NCBI RefSeq assembly: GCF_900107155.1
Contig: NZ_FNOX01000008.1
Coordinates: forward strand, 80,480-144,479
From: Pseudomonas salomonii
GTDB taxonomy: Bacteria > Pseudomonadota > Gammaproteobacteria > Pseudomonadales > Pseudomonadaceae
Direction of reading: 5' to 3'
DNA length: 64,000 nucleotides
Made by a program: the position numbers and the translations under genes
The notes under the pieces: generated by a model
Database searches by the model: none
What the model saw: only the letters and a program-made list of their open reading frames with translations
Told to the model about the DNA's origin: nothing
Shown here: one piece after another, positions 55,608 through 63,505 of the stretch
Layout of the letters: each line of letters starts with the position of its first letter
How positions within the stretch are numbered: the stretch's first letter is position 1

Positions 55608-57191
55608 TCAGATCACGTAGAAACCGTGGGTGCCATCGCGTGCCAACTGGTCGACCAGGCCGAATTCCCAGTCCAGATACGCCTGCATGGCTTCCTTCGG
55701 GCTGTCGGTGCCTTCGTACGGGCGGCGATAGCGGTCGATACGCGGTGACGCGAGATGGGTTTCGCCTTCTTCCAGCGGTAGCTTCTCGGCGATCCAGTTA
55801 AGCGTGCCCCCCTGCAACAGGAACACCGGCTTGCCGGTGATGGCTTCGACGTCGGCGACCGCCAGGCGCGCCAGTTGGCTGGTGCCGCAGGTCAGCACAT
55901 AACGTTCGGCGGGCGGCACCTTGGCCAGGGCCTGTGGCAACTGCGCACGCAAGACCCAGAAGGCACCGGGGATATGACGTTTGACGTAGTTGACGCTGGG
56001 GGTGAAATCCAGCACCGCCGTGTCGCCATGGGTTAGCCATTCGGCCAGGGTGTGGGGGCTGATCAGTTCGGCCTGCAAGGGCGCCGGCACCGGCACGACC
56101 CACGCGCCTTGTTCGCTGAAGTTCGCCGCTTGCAGGTCGTCCAGCACGTACACCTCCCAGCCCAGTTGCGCGAGCCATGAGGCGGACATATTGGCCCGCA
56201 CGCCGTCGTCATCGGCCAGCACCAGGCGCGCTCCGCGCACGCTGGCCACATGGTCGGTTTCCTGCACCAATTGCCCGCCGGGTGTGGAGCGTGCGCCCGG
56301 CAAATGGCCGGCTTCGAATTCTTCCGGCGTGCGTACATCGAACAGGTAGGTGGTGCGGGTCGGCTCCTGCTGCCAGCGTTGCAGGTCGTTAAGTGTGGCG
56401 CGGCCGACGCGTGCTTTGTCGGCGACGCGACGTGCGTCTGCGGCGGCGATTTGACGGTGTTCTTCCGAGGTCGGTGCAAAGCGGCGCGCTTGGCCATGGG
56501 CGAGTTTCTGCCCGGCCAGGGTCCAGCCGATGGTGCCGTTGCGCAGTGCCGACACCGGGTTGGCGATGCCTGAGTTGATCAGCGACTGCGTGCCGATAAT
56601 GCTGCGGGTGCGCCCGGCGCAGTTGACGATGATGCGGGTGGCCGGGTCCGGCGCCAGTTCACGGGCGCGCAGCACCAGTTCGGCACCCGGCACGCTGATG
56701 CCGGTGGGAATGCTCATGGTCTGGTATTCGTCGAAGCGGCGCGCGTCGAGCACCACCACATCGGCCTGGCTGTCGAGCAGGGCCTGCACTTCTTCGGCGG
56801 CCAAAGACGGCGTGTGGCGCTCGCTCTCCACCAACTCACCGAAGGCTTTGCTCGGCACGTTGACGTCGATAAACAGCTCGCCACCGGCGCGGCCCCAACC
56901 GTCCAGGCCGCCTTCGAGCAGGCTGACCTGGGTGTAGCCCAACGCAATCAGGCGCGCGGCGGCACGTTCGGCCAACCCTTCGCCATTGTCGTAGACCGTC
57001 ACTTGGGTATCGCGACGGGGAATGCGCGCATACACCTCCAGCTCCAGCTTGGACAACGGGATATTCGCAGCGAACAGCGGGTGCGACTCGGCAAAGGGCG
57101 CTTCTTCGCGCACGTCGACCAAGGCGACTTCTTCACGACCCAACAGGGCCTGGCGAATCTGGGCGAAGCTGCGGTTCGATACGGTGGTCAT
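55608..57191 (-). CDS. Four-domain rhodanese (sulfurtransferase)
   Basis: 527 aa with four rhodanese-like domains (about 8-108, 128-232, 262-362 and 375-480). Cys is present at the active-site position of domain 2 (CAGRTR, Cys191) and domain 4 (CGTSQL, Cys435). It is replaced by Asp in domain 1 (Asp68) and domain 3 (Asp327). Overlaps the dioxygenase stop (ATGA). In P. aeruginosa, as I recall, a rhodanese (PA2603) similarly adjoins the 3-mercaptopropionate dioxygenase (PA2602). Expected to carry the sulfane or sulfite product of thiol oxidation. Confidence 0.9.
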   Translation of the reverse strand: MTTVSNRSFAQIRQALLGREEVALVDVREEAPFAESHPLFAANIPLSKLELEVYARIPRRDTQVTVYDNGEGLAERAAARLIALGYTQVSLLEGGLDGWGRAGGELFIDVNVPSKAFGELVESERHTPSLAAEEVQALLDSQADVVVLDARRFDEYQTMSIPTGISVPGAELVLRARELAPDPATRIIVNCAGRTRSIIGTQSLINSGIANPVSALRNGTIGWTLAGQKLAHGQARRFAPTSEEHRQIAAADARRVADKARVGRATLNDLQRWQQEPTRTTYLFDVRTPEEFEAGHLPGARSTPGGQLVQETDHVASVRGARLVLADDDGVRANMSASWLAQLGWEVYVLDDLQAANFSEQGAWVVPVPAPLQAELISPHTLAEWLTHGDTAVLDFTPSVNYVKRHIPGAFWVLRAQLPQALAKVPPAERYVLTCGTSQLARLAVADVEAITGKPVFLLQGGTLNWIAEKLPLEEGETHLASPRIDRYRRPYEGTDSPKEAMQAYLDWEFGLVDQLARDGTHGFYVI

Positions 57192-57799
57192 AGGGCAGGG
57201 CTCTTTTCTTTGGACAAATCCCAGAGGTTCGGGAGGTAGGCGTTGGAATAACCGGAGATAAACAGCTTCTCGCTGCCGTCGGGCTGGTACACCGCGCGGC
57301 GCACGGCACCAATATTGGCGCCGTACACGTGAATGCTGATCGACACCTGGTCGCTGTGGGCATTGCTGACTTGATGGATATCACCGACTTTGGGCGACAC
57401 CGCCTCAACCTGGCCGGGCAGCAGTTGAACCGGTGTGCCTTTGGCCACCAGGCTGCCATCGGGCGCCCGTTCAAAACCCTGGGAAAACTCCGCACCGCGC
57501 AACATGCCGATCAGGCCCCACACCCGATGGTCGTGAATCGGCGTGCGCTGGTCCGGCCCCCACACAAAGCTGACGATGCTGAAACGCTGGCGCGAATCGG
57601 CATGCAGCAAAAACTGCTGGTAGCGCTCGGGGTCGGGTTGGGCGTACTCGTCGGGCAGCCAGTCGTCATGGCTGACCAGTTGCGCCAACAGCTTGCCGCC
57701 ACGGTGCAACAGGTCGCCTTCGCGTGGGTTGCCGTCGATCAGTTCCGCCAGGGCGCCAATAAAGGCTCTGAGTCTTTCGGGGTGTCGGGACTGGGTCAT
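57188..57799 (-). CDS. 3-mercaptopropionate dioxygenase (cysteine dioxygenase family)
   Basis: 203 aa cupin. Iron ligands His89, His91 and His142, and the Ser155-His157-Tyr159 triad, fall at the same numbers as in the P. aeruginosa enzyme, and Arg168 is also conserved. It oxidises 3-mercaptopropionate (and more weakly cysteine) to the sulfinic acid with O2 and Fe(II). First gene of the operon running to 51020, with an AT-rich promoter region shared with the divergent LysR at 58017. Confidence 0.93.
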   Translation of the reverse strand: MTQSRHPERLRAFIGALAELIDGNPREGDLLHRGGKLLAQLVSHDDWLPDEYAQPDPERYQQFLLHADSRQRFSIVSFVWGPDQRTPIHDHRVWGLIGMLRGAEFSQGFERAPDGSLVAKGTPVQLLPGQVEAVSPKVGDIHQVSNAHSDQVSISIHVYGANIGAVRRAVYQPDGSEKLFISGYSNAYLPNLWDLSKEKSPAL

Positions 57800-57872
57800 G
57801 GCAATTCCGGTTATGGGGATGGCGTGATGGGTTTATATAAGCATAATGTTGATAGTTAATATGCTATTTTTT

Positions 57873-57887
57873 AATGATTAGCTTATA
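57873..57887. promoter_or_regulatory. AATGATTAGCTTATA motif, candidate operator
   Basis: 13 of 15 bases match AATAATTAGCTTAGA at 59083-59097, in the same orientation. Both lie in AT-rich promoter regions of the thiol/organosulfur block, which suggests one shared regulator such as the LysR at 58017 or a CysB-type protein. Confidence 0.4.
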
Positions 57888-57960
57888 GCTTCAGGTAATT
57901 TAGAACCGGTCTGAATAGCGTTAGACGTTATCGATCACAGCGCAGGCTATCCAGGCAGCC

Positions 57961-57984
57961 GTGTGGCAACTATGCTTGCCACAC
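57961..57984. promoter_or_regulatory. Perfect 9-bp inverted repeat upstream of lysR
   Basis: GTGTGGCAA-CTATGC-TTGCCACAC, ending 32 bp before the LysR start. Length and spacing fit a LysR autoregulatory box. It also resembles a sigma-54 promoter, but the GG-to-GC spacing is one base too long. Confidence 0.5.
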
Positions 57985-58016
57985 ATCTTAATGACTGTTC
58001 TCTATGTGCGGCCCAA

Positions 58017-58922
58017 ATGAAAATTGACGATATCGATGCCTTTGTCGAAGTGATTCGTTGCCAGTCCATCAGCCACGCCGCCGAGTCGTTGCAATTGACT
58101 CAGCCGGCCATCACCCGCCGCGTGCAGAACTTCGAGCAGGCGCTGGGCGTGGAGCTGTTCGACCGCAACACCAAGCCGCTCAAACCTACGTTGATCGGCA
58201 CGCGGGTGTATGAACAATGCCGGCTGATCCTGCGCGAGATGGATGCCCTGCGTGAGCTGGTAGCCACCGATGCACCGCCCACCGGCGTGTTGCGCCTGGG
58301 CGTGCCGCAGACCATCGGCGATGTGGTGCTGCTGGATGCACTCAAGCATCTGCGCAGCGAATACCCCGACTTGCGCGCCCAGGTCGCCACGGGGTGGGGC
58401 AGCCAACTGGTCGGCAAGATCGAGCGCGGCGAGCTGGATGCGGCGGTGGCGTTGTTCCCGGCGGGCAAGATCTTCCCGGACAATATCGTCGGTGAGTCCA
58501 TCGGCAAGATGGAGTTGGTGGTGGTGTGTGCCAAGGCACAGTTGCCGAAAAAGCCCTGCAAGTTGGCCGATGTGTACCAGGGCGGCTGGATTCTCAACCC
58601 GGATGGCTGTGGGTTCCGTGCCGGCTTGCAGCGCACCTTGTCCGACCAGGGCCTGGCGTTGCGGGTGAACCTGGAAACCTTCGGTACCGAGCTGCAACTG
58701 GGCCTGGTGGCGGACGGCCTGGGCCTGGGGCTGGTGCCACGCCCGCTGCTGGAGCGCAGTGCGCACCTTGAGCAACTGGCGGTGGTGCCGCTCAAGGACT
58801 TCAAGCCGGTGATGGATTTGTGGCTGATCTACCCGCACTTTCTGGGCAACCTGCAAGGGCCGGTGGATGCGTTCGGGACGCTGGTGGCGGCCTCTTTACA
58901 CAAGCTCCGCAATGCTGCGTGA
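58017..58922 (+). CDS. LysR-family regulator of the thiol/organosulfur block
   Basis: 301 aa from ATG 58017; the longer ORF from 57963 would run through the inverted repeat. MKIDDIDAFVEVIRCQSISHAAESLQLTQPAITRRV is the winged helix; the effector domain follows from about 90. Divergent from the dioxygenase operon, as in P. aeruginosa (PA2601/PA2602, recalled). CysB/Cbl-like control by sulfur status is possible. Confidence 0.9.
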   Translation: MKIDDIDAFVEVIRCQSISHAAESLQLTQPAITRRVQNFEQALGVELFDRNTKPLKPTLIGTRVYEQCRLILREMDALRELVATDAPPTGVLRLGVPQTIGDVVLLDALKHLRSEYPDLRAQVATGWGSQLVGKIERGELDAAVALFPAGKIFPDNIVGESIGKMELVVVCAKAQLPKKPCKLADVYQGGWILNPDGCGFRAGLQRTLSDQGLALRVNLETFGTELQLGLVADGLGLGLVPRPLLERSAHLEQLAVVPLKDFKPVMDLWLIYPHFLGNLQGPVDAFGTLVAASLHKLRNAA

Positions 58923-58941
58923 GCCTGGGGGGCTGCAGACT

Positions 58942-59049
58942 GATCGTTCCCACGCTCTGCGTGGGAATGCCTCCTGTGCCGCTCTGCGTCACGCTTTGGG
59001 ACGCGGAGCGTCCAGGGCTGAATTCCCACGCGGAGCGTGGGAACTATCT
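58942..59049. repeat. GATCGTTCCCACGC palindromic repeat
   Basis: GATCGTTCCCACGCTCTGCG at the left, inverted CACGCGGAGCGTGGGAACTA at the right, with the inner GACGCGGAGCGTC-type segment. It separates the LysR gene from the aldolase promoter region. Confidence 0.88.
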
Positions 59050-59082
59050 ATGTGGTAGTCGGTTTTTTTTATAAAAAATAAT

Positions 59083-59097
59083 AATAATTAGCTTAGA
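59083..59097. promoter_or_regulatory. AATAATTAGCTTAGA motif, candidate operator
   Basis: Partner of the motif at 57873-57887 (13 of 15 identical), 79 bp upstream of the class II aldolase. It sits in a very AT-rich stretch (59061-59130) that stands out from the GC-rich surroundings. Confidence 0.4.
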
Positions 59098-59175
59098 TTA
59101 AAATGTGATTTTTATTATTTTTGTCCATCCCCTAGGCTGACTGGAAGTCCTTAAGGCCATCCAGGAAGTTTTGCC

Positions 59176-59970
59176 ATGAGCAGCGTCACCTCGCTTTCCA
59201 GTGTTTCCAGCAACGTCCGCCAGCGCGTCACGCCAGAAGAGTGGGAGGTGCGCGTCAAGCTGGCGGCGGCCTATCGACTGGCGGCGCTGTATAAGTGGAC
59301 CGACCACATCTACACGCACTTCTCCGCCCGTGTGCCGGGGCCGGATGAGCATTTCCTGATCAACGCCTACGGGCTGCTGTTCGATGAAATCAACGCCTCC
59401 AACCTGGTCAAGGTCGACCTCGACGGCACGATTGTCGACGACCCGACCGGCCTGGGTATCAACTACGCAGGTTACGTGATCCACAGCGCCATCCACGGCG
59501 CGCGCCATGACCTGCAAGCGGTGCTGCACACCCATACGCGTGACGGCATTGCGGTGTCGGCGCAGAAGGATGGCCTGCTGCCGATCTCCCAGCACGCCAT
59601 TGCGTTCTCCGGGCGCGTGGCCTACCACGGTTATGAAGGCGTGGCGCTGGACCTGGATGAGCGCGAGCGCTTGGTGGCTGACCTGGGCGACAAGAGTGTG
59701 ATGATTTTGCGCAACCATGGGCTGTTGACTGCTGGCATCAGCGTGGAGCACGCCTTCCAGCAACTGCAAGGGCTGGAGCGCGCGTGCACTATCCAGATCG
59801 CGGCGCAGGCGGGCGGCAATGCCGAGCTTATCTTCCCGCCGGCAGAGGTGGTGGCCAAGGTGGAGGAGCAGGCCAAGGTGTTCAGCAATGGCGCAGGGCC
59901 GGGTGTGGCGCGGCATTGGAATGCGTTGATTCGGCAGTTGGAGCGTACGGATACCGATTACAAAAACTGA
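59176..59970 (+). CDS. Class II aldolase/adducin-family protein
   Basis: 264 aa. THFSARVPG near 47, then the metal ligands LHTHTRDG (two His near 117-119) and the LRNHGLLTAG motif (third His). Members cleave sugar phosphates or act on hydroxyacids. Next to an organosulfur monooxygenase, it may process the carbonyl product. Flanked downstream by a REP-like palindrome. Confidence 0.9.
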   Translation: MSSVTSLSSVSSNVRQRVTPEEWEVRVKLAAAYRLAALYKWTDHIYTHFSARVPGPDEHFLINAYGLLFDEINASNLVKVDLDGTIVDDPTGLGINYAGYVIHSAIHGARHDLQAVLHTHTRDGIAVSAQKDGLLPISQHAIAFSGRVAYHGYEGVALDLDERERLVADLGDKSVMILRNHGLLTAGISVEHAFQQLQGLERACTIQIAAQAGGNAELIFPPAEVVAKVEEQAKVFSNGAGPGVARHWNALIRQLERTDTDYKN

Positions 59971-59994
59971 ACCCATGCTCGACGCCAGACTCCT

Positions 59995-60020
59995 GTGGGA
60001 GCTGGCAAGCCAGCTCCCAC
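59995..60020. repeat. Collapsed REP palindrome
   Basis: GTGGGAGCTGGC-AA-GCCAGCTCCCAC, a perfect 12-bp inverted repeat between convergent genes; could work as a terminator for both. Confidence 0.85.
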
Positions 60021-60060
60021 AGTTGATCAGCTCCCACATGGGTTGTGTGGTGTTCTTTAG

Positions 60061-61143
60061 TTAGGCGACCTGTTTGGCCTGTTCACGCTCGGCGACCAGC
60101 TGGCGGGTCAGTGGGATCAGCCGCTTGCCATAGTCGATTGCGTCGTTGAGCGGGTCGAACCCGCGTATCAGGAAGGTGGTGATACCCAGGTCGTAGTAGT
60201 CCAGCAACGCCTGCGCGACTTGTTCGGCGGTGCCGACCAATGAAGTGGAGTTGCCCTGGGCGCCCAGCAACCCGGCGATCCCGGTCCACAGGCGCTTGTC
60301 CAGGCGCGAACCCTGCGCTGCCGCTGCCAGCAAGCGGCGCGAGCCTTCGTTGGGTGGTTCGCGGCGCACGAAACCCTGCTTTTCGGCCAGTGCGGTCGCC
60401 TGCTGCAAGATCGTCTCGGCACGGGCCCAGGCCAGCTCCTCGGTTTCTGCGAGGATCGGGCGCAACGACAAACTGAAGCGAATCGTGCGCCCGTGCTTGG
60501 CCGCTTCTGCGCGCACCTGGGTCACCACTTCGCGCACCTGCTCGTAGGTTTCGCCCCACAGCGCATACACGTCGGCATGCTTGCCGGCCACCGCAATGGC
60601 GGCCGCTGAAGAACCCCCGAAGTACAGCGGGATATGCGGCTGCTGCGGCGACTTCACCGTCGAATGCGCACCCTCGACCTGGTAGTAGGTGCCTTTGAAA
60701 TCGAAAGGCTGCTCGTGGGTCCATTCCTGGCGCACCACACTGAGGTATTCATCGGTGCGTGCGTAACGTTCGTCCTTGCCGATATGGCTGCCATCGGCGC
60801 GCAGTTCACGGTCGTCGCCGCCGGTGATGATATGCACGGCCGTGCGCCCGCCGTTGAACACGTCCAGGGTCGCGAACTGGCGTGCGGCCAAGGTGGGTTG
60901 GGCAAAACCGGGTCGGTGGGCGATCAGGAATTGCAGTTTTTGGGTCACGCTGGCGGCATGCGCGGCGATCAGCGTGCTGTCCGGGCTGTTGGAATGAAAC
61001 GCCACCAGCGCGCGGTCGAAACCTGCTTCTTCGTGGGCGCGGGCCACGGTTTCGACGTAATCCGGTTGCAGGGTAGGGCCGCTGCGCGGGTGAATTTCGG
61101 AAGCGTGATGGCCGCCGATATAGCCGATAAATTCGATGCTCAT
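60061..61143 (-). CDS. FMN-dependent monooxygenase, SsuD-like
   Basis: 360 aa from ATG 61143. TLAARQFATLDVFNGGRTAVHIITGGDDREL and IPLYFGGSSAAAIAVAGKHADVYALWGE place it in the alkanesulfonate-monooxygenase branch, distinct from the NtaA-type enzymes at 28814 and 53179. Third FMN monooxygenase of the window. It would release sulfite from an alkanesulfonate. The upstream region 61144-61343 is AT-rich with no other feature seen. Confidence 0.88.
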   Translation of the reverse strand: MSIEFIGYIGGHHASEIHPRSGPTLQPDYVETVARAHEEAGFDRALVAFHSNSPDSTLIAAHAASVTQKLQFLIAHRPGFAQPTLAARQFATLDVFNGGRTAVHIITGGDDRELRADGSHIGKDERYARTDEYLSVVRQEWTHEQPFDFKGTYYQVEGAHSTVKSPQQPHIPLYFGGSSAAAIAVAGKHADVYALWGETYEQVREVVTQVRAEAAKHGRTIRFSLSLRPILAETEELAWARAETILQQATALAEKQGFVRREPPNEGSRRLLAAAAQGSRLDKRLWTGIAGLLGAQGNSTSLVGTAEQVAQALLDYYDLGITTFLIRGFDPLNDAIDYGKRLIPLTRQLVAEREQAKQVA

Positions 61144-61343
61144 TGGTCTGTCCTTGTCGATTGCGCGATTAACACCTCCTCCGGGCGTGGGGTCGGTCAC
61201 TCGGGTCAAAAGTAAGGGCAGTGGCGGGGTCTGTAAAATGCCTGTTGGTTCTAACCTAATTATAAAAAACAGAATTATCATGCGTAATTTTTATTAAGGC
61301 TGTGCATTCAATGTAGTAAGCCTGCTGGCCACAGAGCAATGCG

Positions 61344-62651
61344 CTAAAGACTCAATCGAACCTCGGCACACAAGCCACCCTCAGCCCGATTACTCAAGGT
61401 CAGCGAGCCGCCGATCGCCACCGCCAGTTGCTGGGCAATCGCCAACCCCAGCCCGGTGCCGCCGGTGCCGCGATTGCGTGAGCTTTCCACCCGATAGAAC
61501 GGCTGTAGCACCTGCGCCAGCTCGTCTTCGGCAATTCCCGGTCCTCGGTCCAACACCTTTATCGACAGCTGCCCATTCATTGCGCAGCCGACCTCCAGCT
61601 CGGCGTTGCCGGCAAATTTAAGGGCGTTGTCCATCAGATTCACCAGCACGCGGCGCAGCGCGTGGGGGCGGGTGTCGAGGATCAGCGCGCTTTTGCCGCG
61701 CAGGCTGACCTGCTTTTGCATGTCCTGATAGTCAAACACCAGGCTGTCGAGAAAGGCGTCCAGGTTAATGCGGTGGCTGGCCTCGGTAGCGCCGTGAACG
61801 CTGCGCGCATACGCCACGCCCTCACGCACCAGGTGCTCCATTTCGCTCAGGTCGCTCCACAGTTTTTCGCGGTCGGCGCTGTCATCCATAAACTCGGCGC
61901 GCAGTTTCATGCGGGTGATCGGCGTTTGCAGGTCGTGGGAAATCGCGGCGAGGATCTGCATGCGTTCCTTGAGGTATTCGGCAATGCGCTGTTGCATGGC
62001 ATTGAATGCCGCGGCGGCATGCGCGACTTCACTCGGGCCGGTTTCGTCCAGGGGCGTGGGGTGGGCGTTCGGGTCGAGGGTTTCGACCGCACGCGCCAGG
62101 CGTGTCAGCGGGCGCACGGCCAGGCGCACCGCGACCCAGGTGCAGGCGAGCAGCAGCGCCAGTTGCAGCACCAGCACCACCGGCAACCAATAGGCTACAG
62201 GCGGGGCGGCGGGGCGTACGTCGAGGGTGATCGGGTTGCCATCGGCCAGGGTCAGGTGCACCTGGAAATGTTTCTGGATGCCCGGTATATCGCGAAAGGT
62301 CAGGGCGTAATGCTCGCCCAGGGCGTCCGCAATCGCGGTGGCGGCCATTGGCACGTCGTGGCTGCTCATCGGTTCACCGGCCTCGCCGGCGTTGAGCAGG
62401 TACCGGTAGTTCTGCCGGTCGAGACGCGCCAGCCAACCGGCGCGCTCGTTGGCGGGCAGGCGGTCGAGGATGGCCACCGAGGTGGACACGTCGTTTTCCA
62501 GATTGCCGAGCATCACCGTGCGCGCACTGATGTAGCGCTCGTAGAACTGCGCACTGAATGACAACCCATGGGCACACACCAGGCTGATCAGAAAAATCAG
62601 CGACAGTTGCGACGCCAGTGTGCGCGGCCAGCCAACCCGCCATGGCTTCAT
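61344..62651 (-). CDS. Sensor histidine kinase
   Basis: 435 aa. Two transmembrane helices (about 11-33 and 154-178) flank a periplasmic sensor; a HAMP linker follows, then the phosphoacceptor His239 (AAISHDLQTPITRMKL), an N-box (NLMDNALKF), and ATP-binding G-boxes (DRGPGIAED, GTGGTGLGLAIA). The start overlaps the response regulator stop (ATGA). The signal is unknown. Confidence 0.93.
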   Translation of the reverse strand: MKPWRVGWPRTLASQLSLIFLISLVCAHGLSFSAQFYERYISARTVMLGNLENDVSTSVAILDRLPANERAGWLARLDRQNYRYLLNAGEAGEPMSSHDVPMAATAIADALGEHYALTFRDIPGIQKHFQVHLTLADGNPITLDVRPAAPPVAYWLPVVLVLQLALLLACTWVAVRLAVRPLTRLARAVETLDPNAHPTPLDETGPSEVAHAAAAFNAMQQRIAEYLKERMQILAAISHDLQTPITRMKLRAEFMDDSADREKLWSDLSEMEHLVREGVAYARSVHGATEASHRINLDAFLDSLVFDYQDMQKQVSLRGKSALILDTRPHALRRVLVNLMDNALKFAGNAELEVGCAMNGQLSIKVLDRGPGIAEDELAQVLQPFYRVESSRNRGTGGTGLGLAIAQQLAVAIGGSLTLSNRAEGGLCAEVRLSL

Positions 62652-63388
62652 TGCTCGGCCCCGAGGATTTGCACCGGCAGTGAAAACACATACCCCTCGC
62701 TGCGCACGGTTTTGATATAGGCCGGTTCGCGGGCGTCATCCAGCAAGCGTTGACGCAAGCGGCTCACCAGCAGGTCGATGGAGCGATCGAACAGGTCGGC
62801 GTCACGCCCCTGGGTCAGGTTCAGCAATTGGTCGCGGTTGAGCACGCGCTGCGGGTGGTCGAGAAACACCCGCAACAGGCGGTATTCGGCGCCGCTGAGG
62901 GCCACCAGGGTGTCGTCCTCGTCGAGCAGGTGGCGGGCGGTGGTGTCCAGGCGCCAGCGGCCAAAGCGGATCAGCCGCCCGGTTTCACTCACCACCAGGT
63001 TCGGCGGCAGCATGCGGGTGCGCCGCAGTACGGCGTTGATGCGCGCGAGCAGTTCACGCGCGGCGAACGGCTTGACCAGGTAATCATCGGCGCCCATTTC
63101 CAGGCCGATGATGCGGTCGGTTTCATCGTTGCGCGCCGTGAGCATCAGCACCGGCGTGGCTTTGTGCTTGCCCACCCGCAGTTCGCGGCACAGCTGCAAG
63201 CCGTCGTCGCCGGGCATCATGATATCCAGCACGATCAGGTCCACAGGCGTGGTATCGAGGAAGCTGCGCATCTGGCGGCCGTCGGCAACCACGGTGGTGC
63301 GCATGCCGTTTTTTTTCAGGTAATTGCCCACCAGTTCGCGGATTTCCCGGTCGTCATCGACGATCAGAATGTGATCGACATGATCCAT
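62648..63388 (-). CDS. OmpR-family response regulator
   Basis: 246 aa from ATG 63388 (AGGAAGG upstream). Receiver domain with the acidic pocket Asp11-13, phosphorylated Asp55, Thr84 and Lys106; winged-helix domain at about 145-240 (LSGAEYRLLRVFLDHPQRVLNRDQLL). Partner of the kinase downstream. Confidence 0.95.
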   Translation of the reverse strand: MDHVDHILIVDDDREIRELVGNYLKKNGMRTTVVADGRQMRSFLDTTPVDLIVLDIMMPGDDGLQLCRELRVGKHKATPVLMLTARNDETDRIIGLEMGADDYLVKPFAARELLARINAVLRRTRMLPPNLVVSETGRLIRFGRWRLDTTARHLLDEDDTLVALSGAEYRLLRVFLDHPQRVLNRDQLLNLTQGRDADLFDRSIDLLVSRLRQRLLDDAREPAYIKTVRSEGYVFSLPVQILGAEQ

Positions 63389-63505
63389 GCTGCCTTCCTC
63401 GTTAAATACTCTTGGGCCGCAGTCTAGCCATCGCCGCAGGCTTTGCCTTGTGCCCTTTGTATTGCAGTGTATCTGGCGCTGACCAGATACACGGCGAAGC
63501 AAAAA

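Noticed and set aside
57961..57984. Sigma-54 promoter before the LysR gene
   Set aside because: TGGC and TTGC are present, but the GG-to-GC distance is 13 instead of 12 and the whole is a perfect palindrome, better read as an operator.
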